Assembly (NCBI GenBank): GCA_963839535.1
Contig: CAWIVF010000001.1
Location: 124,001 to 188,000, forward strand
Origin: RHKX01 sp963839535
GTDB lineage: Bacteria > Actinomycetota > Thermoleophilia > Solirubrobacterales > 70-9
Length of the DNA: 64,000 nt
Reading direction: 5' to 3'
Position 1 is the stretch's first letter; every line of letters begins with the position of its first letter. This document shows positions 29,221 through 37,491 of this stretch, piece by piece. Made by a program: the position numbers and the translations under genes. The notes beneath the pieces are model-generated. The model was given only the letters and a program-made list of their open reading frames with translations. It did not search any database and was not told the origin of the DNA.

Positions 29221-30911
29221 ATGAGTAGCCGTCGTCTCCTGGGAGGAGCGCTCTCCGTCGTCTGCGCGATGGCCATGACGGCCGCACCGGCCGAGGCCAA
29301 GCCGAAGTACCTCGAGGCCGCCAGCTACCCGGGCATGACGACCTTCCAGTGCCGGACGGGCGCGATCCCGATCCACCCGGGGCAGAACCTCAACGACGTC
29401 GCCGGCTGACGAAGACCTGCCCGAACGCGGCGAAGGTCAGCGGCCCGGTCGACGCCGAGCATCTTCGACACCGGATCCGACGCCGAGGGCTACGTCACCC
29501 GCTTCAAGCCGAGCATGGTCGAGATCCTCCCGAACGGCAAGCTCGTCACCCCGAGCGTCTGGGACCTCCACCTCCACCACGTCGTCTGGCTCGCCCCGGA
29601 GGGCGGCGGGCCGACGTTCGCCTCCGGCGAGGAGAAGACGATCCCGAAGTTCCCGCAGGGCTATGGCCTCAAGGTCGACGCCGACGCCAACTGGGGCATC
29701 AACCAGATGATCCACGACCTCGGCTCCACTCCGGGCCGGCAGGTCTACATCACGTGGGAGATCGACTGGGTCCCCGAGACGACCCCGGCGCGGACCGACA
29801 TCAGCCGACACGCAGATCCAGTGGCTCGACGTCGCCGGCAAGCACATCTACCCGGTCTTCGACGCCGAGCGGGGCTTCGACCGCAACGGCGACGGCAAGT
29901 ACGTCTTCCCCGATGAGGTGCCCACCTCTCCCTCCGAGCCGGGCTACGAGGAGCGCGAGAACGTCAGCGACACCCGCCGCTGGGTGGTCCCGGCACCGGG
30001 GGCGACGCTCGTCTTCGGCGCCGGCCACCTCCACCCGGGCGGCCTCAGCGTCGACCTGCGGGTGGCCCGCGACGGCCCCGATGCGGGGACCGCCGACGGC
30101 GACGACCCCGCCGAGGTCCGCAAGCTCTTCCACTCCGGCGCGCGCTACTACGAGCCCGCCGGTGCGGTGAGCTGGGACGTCTCGATGGAGGCGACGCGCA
30201 CGAACTGGCGGATCAGCCTGGAGCCGGGCGACACCGTCTCGATCAACACGACCTACAAGGTGAAGCGCGCCTCCTGGTACGAGTCGATGGGCATCCTGCC
30301 CCTCGCCTGGACCAAGGCCGACGACCCGAAGGCCAAGGACCCGTTCGACGACGCGGCCGCGGTCGAGGCGATGTACGACAAGGGCGGCATCCTCACCCAC
30401 GGCCGGCTGCCCGAGAACATCGATCGCAAGGCCCGCAACGACCTGAACCTCCCCGACCCGCGCGACCTGCGCGCCGCCGGGCCGGTCCCCGAGGGCGGGG
30501 TCGGCATCCGCAGCTTCTACTTCCTCGACGGCGGCTTCTCGGTGGTCCGCGGCTTCCCGGCGAGCGAGATGCGCCCGCCCGTCATCCAGCGACGGCGAGA
30601 CCGTGACCTTCACCAACTTCGACGCCCAGCCGGGCCAGCCGCAGACCGAGCAGGCCTGGCACAGCATCACCTCCTGTCGCGCGCCCTGCAACCGCGGCTC
30701 GGGCATCGGCTACCCGCTGGCGAACGGGCCGATCAAGTTCGACTCCGGCCAGCTCGGCTACGGCACGGGCACCAGCGCCGGGGTGACCACCCAGAGCGAC
30801 ACCTTCACGACGCCGCCGCTGACCGCGGGCAAGAAGGAAAAGGCGAAGACCTACACGTACTTCTGCCGGATCCACCCGTTCATGCGGGGCTCGGTCCGGG
30901 TCAAGAAGTAG
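29221..30911 (+). CDS. Secreted copper protein with C-terminal cupredoxin domain (frameshifted)
   Basis: About 562 residues. Signal peptide from ATG 29221 (an ATG at 29203 is also in frame). The middle has His clusters DLHLHHVVWLAP and FGAGHLHPGGLSVDL resembling copper sites of type II monooxygenases, plus FDRNGDGKYVFPDE, a possible calcium loop. The last 110 residues are a cupredoxin: AWHSITSC supplies one His, and YFCRIHPFMRGSVRV supplies Cys, His and Met, a type I copper set. Frame changes near 29410, 29450, 29810 and 30590. Function unknown; electron transfer or copper-dependent oxidation outside the cell is likely. Confidence 0.65.
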
Positions 30912-30964
30912 AGCCCGCCGCGTCCGCGCGCTGGTTACGGGGGCGGCGTCGCGGGGCATGCCCC

Positions 30965-32503
30965 GTGAGTGACGAACCGGACCCCAGCGAGGACCTCGGC
31001 GACCATAGGTCGCTCTGGCTGGACGTCCGGCCGGGCGATCCCGCCCGCCGCTGGCGGAATCGATCGAGGTCGACGTCGTCGTGGCCGGCGCCGGGATCAC
31101 CGGCCTGACCACCGCGCTGCTGCTCGCTCGCGACGGCCATTCGGTCGCCGTGCTGGACCAGGAGCGGGTCGGCACGGGGACCACGGGTCACAGCACGGCG
31201 AAGATCACCTCCCAGCACGGGATGACCTACGCGCGGCTGCGCAAGACCCACGGCAAGGACGGCGCGCGGACCTACGGCGAGGCCAACGAGCGGGCCAAGG
31301 AGCGGATCGCCGAGCTCGTCGAAGCCGAGTCGATCGACTGCGACTTCCGGCGGCGTGACGCCTACCTCTACGCGTCGAGCTCGGGCGAGCGCCGCAAGAT
31401 CGAGCGCGAGGCGCGCGCAGCCGAGGCGGCGGGGCTGCCGGCCGAGCTGCGTCGACGAGGTGCCGCTGCCGTATGAGACCCATGGAGCGCTGCGCTTCCG
31501 CGACCAGGCCGAGTTCCACCCCCAGAAGTACGTCCTCGCCCTCGCCGAGCTGTTCGAGCGGGCCGGCGGCACGATCTTCGAGCACAGCCGCGCGACCGGA
31601 GCGTCCGACGGAGATCCGGTCGTGGTCAGCACCGCGAGCGGCGGGGAGGCGAGGGCGAAGCACCTCGTCGTCGCGACCCTGATGCCCTTCCTCGATCGCG
31701 GCGTCTTCTTCGCCCGCGCCTTCGCCGAGCGCAGCTACGTGGTCACCGCAAGGATCGCCGGGCCCCCGCAGGAGGGGATGCTGATCAACGCCGGCTCGCC
31801 GACGCGCTCGATCCGCTCGGTGCCCGACGGGGACGAGGAGCTGCTGATGGTGGGCGGCGAGGGCCACTCGACCGGCTCGTCGGAGGCGAAGCCCGAGCGT
31901 TACGAGAAGCTCGCGGAGTTCGCCCGCCGCCACTGGGACGTCGAGCTGATCAAGCACCGCTGGTCGACGCAGGACTTCGTCCCCGACGACCACGTCCCCT
32001 ACATCGGGGCACTCCATCCGCTCTCGAAGCGGATCCACGTCGCGACCGGGCTGAAGAAGTGGGGGATAACCGGCGGCACCGTCGCCGCCGAGCTCCTGAC
32101 CGACCGGATCGCCGGACGCGACAACCCCGCGGCGAAGCTCTTCTCGTCGACCCGCATCAAGCCGCTCGCCGAGGCGCCGAAGTTCCTCAGCGAGAACGCG
32201 AAGGTTCCCCTCCACATGGTCGGCGACCGCCTGCGCGACCGCGGCAACCGCTCGATCGAGGACCTCGAGCCGGGCGAGGGCGCGATCGTCTCCGCTCCCA
32301 GCGGCAAGGTCGCCGGCTACCGCGACGAGGGCGGTGGCCTCCACGCCGTCTCCACCCGCTGCACCCACCTCGGCTGCCAGGTGCGCTGGAACAGCGCCGA
32401 GCGGACGTGGGACTGCCCGTGCCACGCCTCGCGCTTCGACGTCGACGGGAACGTGCTCAACGGTCCCGCCGTCGATCCGCTGGCGCCGCGCATGGTTGAG
32501 TGA
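30965..32503 (+). CDS. FAD-dependent oxidoreductase fused to a C-terminal Rieske domain (frameshifted)
   Basis: About 512 residues. FAD-binding loop VVVAGAGITGLTTALLLARD near residue 40, then GHSTAKITSQHGMTY, the DAO-fold start. YIGALHPLSKRIHVATG and KWGITGGTVAAELL form the C-terminal FAD contact. From residue 425 the Rieske domain has STRCTHLGCQVRWN and CPCHASRFDVDGNV, giving Cys-x-His and Cys-x2-His ligands for a 2Fe-2S cluster. GTG start at 30965; frame changes near 31050 and 31450. No signal peptide. Members of this family are often stress-linked; the substrate is not known. Confidence 0.85.
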
Positions 32504-32529
32504 ACCCCGGAGCGGGTAACCGACCCCGG

Positions 32530-33226
32530 ATGCGGCTGCTGAGGATCCCAGGGGTCTACGGGCCGTGCCGCGACAGCGAGCTGCTCGCCGAGGCGATCCC
32601 CGATTGGGTCCGGCCCGAGCGACCGGGTCATCGATCCCTTCACCGGCTCCGGCATCCTCGCGCTGACGGCCGCCCGCGCCGGTGCGTCGGAGGTTTGGGC
32701 GGTCGACGTCTCGCGCCGTGCGGTCGCCGCCGCGCGGATCAACGCCCGCCTCAACGGGCTCGAGGTGACCGCCCGGCGGGGAAGCCTCTTCGAGCCCGCC
32801 GGCGATCGCCGCTTCGACCTCGTCGTCGCGAACCCGCCCTACGTCCCGAGCATCGATGACGCCGCCGGTCGCGGCCCGTCGCGCGCCTGGGAGGCGGGGC
32901 CCGACGGGCGCCGATACCTGGACCAGCTGCTGCTGGCGTTGCCGGGCCGCCTTCGTCCCGGAGGCCGGGTGATGATCGTCCAGTCGTCGCTGAGCGACGT
33001 CGATCGGACCGCCGCCATGCTCGAGGACGCCGGGCTCCAGGCGACCACCGTCGCCTGCGAGACCGCCCCGCTGGGGCCGATCACCGCGCCGCGCGCCGAG
33101 GCCCTCGAGCAGCGCGGGGTGCTGCGCCCGGGCCAGCGGACCGAGGACACGGTGGTCATCTGCGGCGCGCCGGCGACCCCGGCGCCGGAGTCCGCGGATG
33201 CCGTGGCGGCGCTGAGCACCTCCTAA
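32530..33226 (+). CDS. HemK2/MTQ2-like protein methyltransferase (one frameshift)
   Basis: About 232 residues. MRLLRIPGVYGPCRDSELLA is the N-terminal hallmark of the MTQ2 type. VIDPFTGSGILALTAARAG binds SAM, and FDLVVANPPYVPSI holds the NPPY catalytic motif used to methylate glutamine or other amide nitrogens. The first 33 residues and the SAM loop lie in different frames (break near 32620), then a second shift near 32760 restores the main frame. In this family the best-known role is release-factor glutamine methylation, but the target here may differ given its CDGSH and iron-enzyme neighbours. Confidence 0.82.
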
Positions 33227-33235
33227 GCTCAACGG

Positions 33236-33502
33236 ATGGCCGAGGACACATCCCCCGCAGCCGGGGCCTCCGACGCGCCGGCGACGATCACCCCGTACCG
33301 GAACGGCCCCTACCTGATCCGCGGCGACTTCGCGATCCTCGATCAGGACGGCAACGAGATCCGCCGCAGCCGCGAGACGGTCGCGCTCTGCAGGTGCGGG
33401 CGGTCGCAGTCGAAGCCCTTCTGCGACGGCACCCACAAGGCGATCGGGTTCTCCGCCGACAGCGAGGCCGACCCCCCGCGGCCGCTCGAGCCGCCCGCGT
33501 AG
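33236..33502 (+). CDS. CDGSH iron-sulfur domain protein
   Basis: 88 residues with one CDGSH-type motif: CRCGRSQSKPFCDGTHKAIG. Three Cys and one His bind a redox-active, labile 2Fe-2S cluster. The N-terminal ITPYRNGPYLIRGDFAILD is the usual partner strand in the bacterial monodomain form. ATG start, nine bases after the methyltransferase stop, so the two are probably cotranscribed; it converges on the iron-containing redox enzyme. Likely an electron or cluster carrier in the cytoplasm. Confidence 0.92.
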   Translation: MAEDTSPAAGASDAPATITPYRNGPYLIRGDFAILDQDGNEIRRSRETVALCRCGRSQSKPFCDGTHKAIGFSADSEADPPRPLEPPA

Positions 33503-33515
33503 CCCGGCGGGACGC

Positions 33516-34556
33516 TCAGGCGGCGACGGCGGCGACCGGGCGCAGCAGCGAGGTCTCGCCCGCCTGCCAGCGCGCCAGCACCCGCTCGGCGAAGTGGCCG
33601 TCGACGGCCAGCAGCGCCCGCGCCCCGAAGATCAGGTCGTCGGTCAGCTCCGGCGCGTCGAGGGCGAAGCGCTGGGCGAGGTCGTAGGCGGCGATGTTCT
33701 CGTGGACCGAGTCGGCCTCGACGTGCTCGTCGAAGAAGTCCACCGCGGCGGGCGTGGCGAGGCCGAGCCGGCGAATCGCGTTGCCGTAGCGGCGGCTGGG
33801 GATCGCCGAGCCGATCTCGAACATCGCGAGGTGGCCGACCAGCGCGCCGCGCCGCGCCCGGTGCAGGCCGAGGAAGGTGGTGAGGTTGACCGTGGCGAGC
33901 GTGTGGCCCGGAACCGCATCGAGGTAGGCGCCGTAGGAGGCATCGAGGCCGAGCGCCTCCATCGCCTGCGCGTAGAGCAGCGAGTGCATCCGGTGCGCCT
34001 TGCCGGAGCCGTACTCGTCGTACTGGATCTCGAGCAGCGCCGACTTCGGCGATCCGGTCAGACGGGGGATGGCCCACGAGTGCGGATCGGCCTCCTTGAG
34101 CTGGTACGGGGACTTGTGGATGAGGAACTCGCGCAGCTGCTCGGCCGTTCCCTGCGTCTCGAGCCAGCGCGAGAGCGACGGGCCGTCATCCGCCGCGGCC
34201 AGCTCGAAGAGCTTCTCGCCGACGCCGTCGGGCGCGACCGCGGGGGCGGGGGGGACCAGGCGCTCGAGCGCCTCCTCGTAGATCGCCTCGAGCCGGGCGC
34301 GGGTCGCGAGCAGCGAGCCGTTCCACTCCCAGGCGGCGTCGACGCCCTCGAAGTCCCGGTAGTGGAGCTCGTAGAGCAGGTAGAGGGAGAGCTGGAGGTC
34401 GTCGTCGGCGAGCGGCTCGTCGACCGCCGCCGGATCGGGGAGCCGGACCTCGTGGGCGGGCTGTCCCAGCGCTTCGACGATCGCGGCGCTCAGCTCGCCG
34501 CGGCCCTCGGGCAGGGCCGGGGGCCGGGTCTGAAGGGGGGTGGGGGAGGAGGCCAT
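33516..34556 (-). CDS. Iron-containing redox enzyme family protein (haem-oxygenase-like fold)
   Basis: 346 residues, mostly helical. EIQYDEYGSGKAHRMHSLLYAQ and DFFDEHVEADSVHENIAAYD provide the Glu/His/Asp/His set expected for a haem-oxygenase-like diiron oxidase or oxygenase (CADD-like group). AMFEIGSAIPSRRYGNAIRRLG sits between them. Complete in one frame, with start and stop clean; its start overlaps the stop of uppP by one base. The convergent CDGSH gene could supply electrons, an inference from context. Substrate unknown. Confidence 0.8.
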   Translation of the reverse strand: MASSPTPLQTRPPALPEGRGELSAAIVEALGQPAHEVRLPDPAAVDEPLADDDLQLSLYLLYELHYRDFEGVDAAWEWNGSLLATRARLEAIYEEALERLVPPAPAVAPDGVGEKLFELAAADDGPSLSRWLETQGTAEQLREFLIHKSPYQLKEADPHSWAIPRLTGSPKSALLEIQYDEYGSGKAHRMHSLLYAQAMEALGLDASYGAYLDAVPGHTLATVNLTTFLGLHRARRGALVGHLAMFEIGSAIPSRRYGNAIRRLGLATPAAVDFFDEHVEADSVHENIAAYDLAQRFALDAPELTDDLIFGARALLAVDGHFAERVLARWQAGETSLLRPVAAVAA

Positions 34557-35371
34557 CAGCTGATCGCGCCGTTCGCGGTGAGCATGATCACCAGTACCCC
34601 GAGCACGATCCGGTAAGCGACGAAGACCCCGAGCGTGTGGGTGGCCAGGTACTTCAGGAGCCAGGCGATGGCGGCGTAGCCGGAGACGAAGGCGAGCGAG
34701 GGTCGCGACACGGTCGGACCGACGGCGGCACCGCCCTCGCCGCCGATGTGCTTGAGCTCGAACAGGCCGCTGAGCACGACCGCCGGGACCGAGAGCAGGA
34801 AGGAGTAGCGGGCGGCGGCGGTGCGGTTGAAGCCGCGCAGGAGGCCGGCGGAGATCGTCGCGCCCGAGCGGGAGACGCCCGGGATCAGGGCGAGCGCCTG
34901 CGCGAAGCCGACGTAGAGGCCGTCGCGCCCGTTCATCGAGGTCAGCTCGCGCTGCTGCGAGCCGACGCGCTCGGCCAGCAGCATCACGAAGGAGAAGAGG
35001 ATCAGCGCCGAGCCGATCAGGTAGAGGTCACGGGCGCCGGACTCGATCTGGTCGCTGAAGGTGAACCCGACGATCGAGATCGGGATCGTGCCGAGGACGA
35101 TGAACCAGCCCAGGTTGGCGTCGGTGCTGCGCTCGCGGAACGGCAGCCGCAGCTCGCGGAAGAAGGCGACGACGATGCGCCAGAGGTCGGCCCGGAAGTA
35201 GAGGAGGACGGCGGCCATCGTGCCGAGCTGGATCACCGCGGTGAAGGCGGCGCCCGGGTCCTCCCAGCCGAACATGGCGGGGACGATCCGCAGGTGCCCG
35301 CTCGATGAGATCGGCAGGAACTCGGTCAGCCCCTGGACGAGGCCGAGCACGATGGCCTCGAGGGTGCTCAC
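34556..35371 (-). CDS. uppP: Undecaprenyl-diphosphate phosphatase
   Basis: Integral membrane enzyme that recycles undecaprenyl diphosphate to the monophosphate carrier for peptidoglycan and other wall polymers. 271 residues, normal for UppP/BacA. N-terminal GLVQGLTEFLPISSSGHL has the Glu-rich motif plus SSSGH, and PGVSRSGATISAGLLRG is the second, Arg-bearing motif. Seven to eight hydrophobic helices. It lies upstream of the iron redox gene on the same strand and diverges from the P450. Confidence 0.95.
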   Translation of the reverse strand: MSTLEAIVLGLVQGLTEFLPISSSGHLRIVPAMFGWEDPGAAFTAVIQLGTMAAVLLYFRADLWRIVVAFFRELRLPFRERSTDANLGWFIVLGTIPISIVGFTFSDQIESGARDLYLIGSALILFSFVMLLAERVGSQQRELTSMNGRDGLYVGFAQALALIPGVSRSGATISAGLLRGFNRTAAARYSFLLSVPAVVLSGLFELKHIGGEGGAAVGPTVSRPSLAFVSGYAAIAWLLKYLATHTLGVFVAYRIVLGVLVIMLTANGAIS

Positions 35372-35421
35372 GACGCGGTCAGGCTAGTGCCTCGGCGGCG
35401 CGGGCGTGGGAGGATGGGCCG

Positions 35422-36648
35422 ATGGAGCAGCTCAGCGACCTCGACCTGCCCGAGATCGACCTGACCGACCCGGCGCTGAGCGGCGAGCGCTGGCACGGGG
35501 CGATGGCCGACCTCGCCGCCTCGGGGAAGTGGCTCGCCCAGCGCGCCGCTGGCGACCGTCGTCCTCGACCGCGAGGCCGGGGAGTTCTTCCTCCGCAGCA
35601 AGGCCGCGATCTTCCCCGGGCATCTTCCTGGCCGAGCTCTTCTCGATCACCGAGGGCCCCCTCCACGAGGAGGTCATCCACAACATCATCAACGTCAACG
35701 GCGCCGACCACGGCCGCCTGCGGCGCCTGCTCAACCCGGCGCTCTCGCCCCGCGCGGCCGACCGCTGGCGCCCGACGATGCGCGAGATCCTCGCCGAGCT
35801 CTGGGAGGACGTCGCCGCGGCCGGGCGCTGCGACCTGGTCGAGGCCGTCACCCGGCCCTACCCGGCCCGCGTGATCGCGGCGGTGATGGGCGCCCCGGCC
35901 GAGGACGCCGACCGCCTGCACGACTGGTCGATGTGGATCCAGCGCCAGTTCGACCCGATCGCGCTCTCCGACGAGGCCCAGCTCGCCACGATCAACGACA
36001 AGGTCGCCGAGTTCTACGCCTGGGTCCGGCCGTTGATCGAGCGGCGGCGCAGCTCGCCCTCCGACGACCTGATCTCGGCGCTGATCGCGGCCGAGCAGGA
36101 GGGCGACCGGCTCTCCGGGGTGGAGCTGGAGAACCTCGTGCTCGACGTGCTCGTCGGCGGGGTGGACACCTCGCAGAGCCAGCTCGCCCACGCGCTCCGC
36201 CTCCTCGCCGAGCGACCGGACCAGTGGGCGGCGCTGCGCGAGGACCCGGAGGGGATGGCTCCCCGGGCGACGGAGGAGGCGCTGCGCTACGAGCCGATCA
36301 CGGCCTTCACGGCGCGGATGCTGAGCGAGCCGGTCGAGTACCGGGACGTCGAGTTCCCCGCCGGCACGGTGCTGGTGGTCAGCTCGTTCAGCGGCGAACC
36401 GGGACCCCGAGGCCTTCGAGCGGGCGGAGGAGTTCGACATCACCGCCGAGCGCGACTCCACCCGGGTGCTCACCTTCGGCGCCGGCATCCACTACTGCGT
36501 CGGCGCCAACCTCGCCCGGGCCGAGCTCCAGGAGGGGCTCGCCTTCCTGGCGCAGCGGATCGAGACCCTCGAGCTGGACGGGGAGCCGCAGCTGCAGAAC
36601 GTGAGCGGGATCTACGGGGTGGACTCGCTCCCCGTCGCCTTCGCCTGA
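35422..36648 (+). CDS. Cytochrome P450 (frameshifted)
   Basis: About 408 residues. I-helix VLDVLVGGVDTSQSQLAHAL has the GGVDT oxygen-binding turn; EEALRYEPI is the ExxR helix; the haem loop TFGAGIHYCVGANLARAE has the Cys thiolate ligand. Start at 35422 (MEQLSDLDLPEIDLTDP). Frame changes lie near 35545, 35620, 36400 and 36440, all one base, with the protein readable on both sides. No ferredoxin or ferredoxin reductase adjoins, so electrons must come from elsewhere. Substrate unknown. Confidence 0.88.
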
Positions 36649-36737
36649 GCCAGGGCCCGATCCGGCGAAGGCGCTTTCTTGAGTCGCGTGACCCTCACGC
36701 TTCGCTAACAGTTTGCTAACCTACCGGCCATCCTGCT

Positions 36738-36865
36738 GAATCACCCGCCGTAAAAGAGCGGGGAGCGGGGGACCCACAAGTTGGGGTGAATCGCGGCTCT
36801 GCCGCGTAGCGCCGGCTCTTTGGCGCGAACCCGTCAGCTAACCCCGTAAGCGTCGAAAAGAGCGG
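36738..36865 (+). promoter_or_regulatory. Cyclic-di-AMP riboswitch (ydaO/yuaA type)
   Basis: Conserved landmarks appear in order: GGGGAGCGGGGGACCC (36770-36775 region), GGGGTGAATC at 36783-36792, GCGCGAACCCGTCAGCTAAC at about 36824-36843, and CCCGTAAGCGTCGAAAAGAG. These are the core of ydaO RNAs. The element ends eight bases before a GTG start of a resuscitation-factor-like transglycosylase, the classic actinobacterial target. In known cases c-di-AMP binding turns expression off, linking wall hydrolysis to turgor or potassium status. Confidence 0.9.
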
Positions 36866-36873
36866 AGTCGTAC

Positions 36874-37307
36874 GTGAACTTTCCCGTTGCGCTGACCTCG
36901 AGAACGAGGCTTCTTCTTGCCGCAGTAGCGGCCATTGCCCTATTCGCGATCCTCGCCGGCGCATCCGTCGGCTCGGCTGCCGCGGCAGGCGGGGTCTCCC
37001 CCGGCGACGGCGACGGCTCCCGCACGGCAGAGGGCTCGAGCAAGTACGACCGCATCTGGAACGACACGAGCCGCGCTCAGAAGCGCTGGGCCAAGCGGAC
37101 CGCTGAGTGCGAGTCCGGCGGCGATCCGGACGCGATCGGCGGCGGTGGCCGCTACCGCGGCGCCTTCCAGTTCATGAAGGCGACCTGGCGCACCTCGCCC
37201 AAGTCCCCGGCGGCGATCCGATCGACTACACGTTCCGCACCCAGGCCGTGGTGGCCGTCCTGCTGAAGAAGCGGGACGGGGCACGACACTGGCCGGTCTG
37301 CGGCTGA
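36874..37307 (+). CDS. Resuscitation-promoting-factor-like transglycosylase (one frameshift)
   Basis: About 144 residues. GTG start. Signal/anchor LLLAAVAAIALFAILAGASV, then a short linker. WAKRTAECESGGDPDAIGGG holds the catalytic Glu (ECESGG), followed by GRYRGAFQFMKATWRTSP, the transglycosylase-like/RPF fold that cuts peptidoglycan glycan strands. A shift near 37205 moves the end to FRTQAVVAVLLKKRDGARHW. Short for a secreted RPF, with no LysM or G5 module. Under c-di-AMP riboswitch control, and followed by a class A PBP. Confidence 0.85.
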
Positions 37308-37491
37308 TGGGCCAGGAGACGCCAGCTCGGCGTCATCGCCCGGCTCGCTGCCAGATGGCAGCGTCGCCGGACTCTTCCTTGATCTGACGCCTCCTGACCT
37401 CGTCAAGACCGCGGCGGGCAGGTTCGGCGTCCCCTGGGCCGAAAGTGATCGGGTCGGGGACGTGCACCGTTAGCCTTTACCGGCTCCCCTT

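Noticed and set aside
31205..33436. 743-codon leftward open frame over the oxidoreductase and methyltransferase
   Set aside because: It spans two separate real genes on the other strand and has no recognisable domain.
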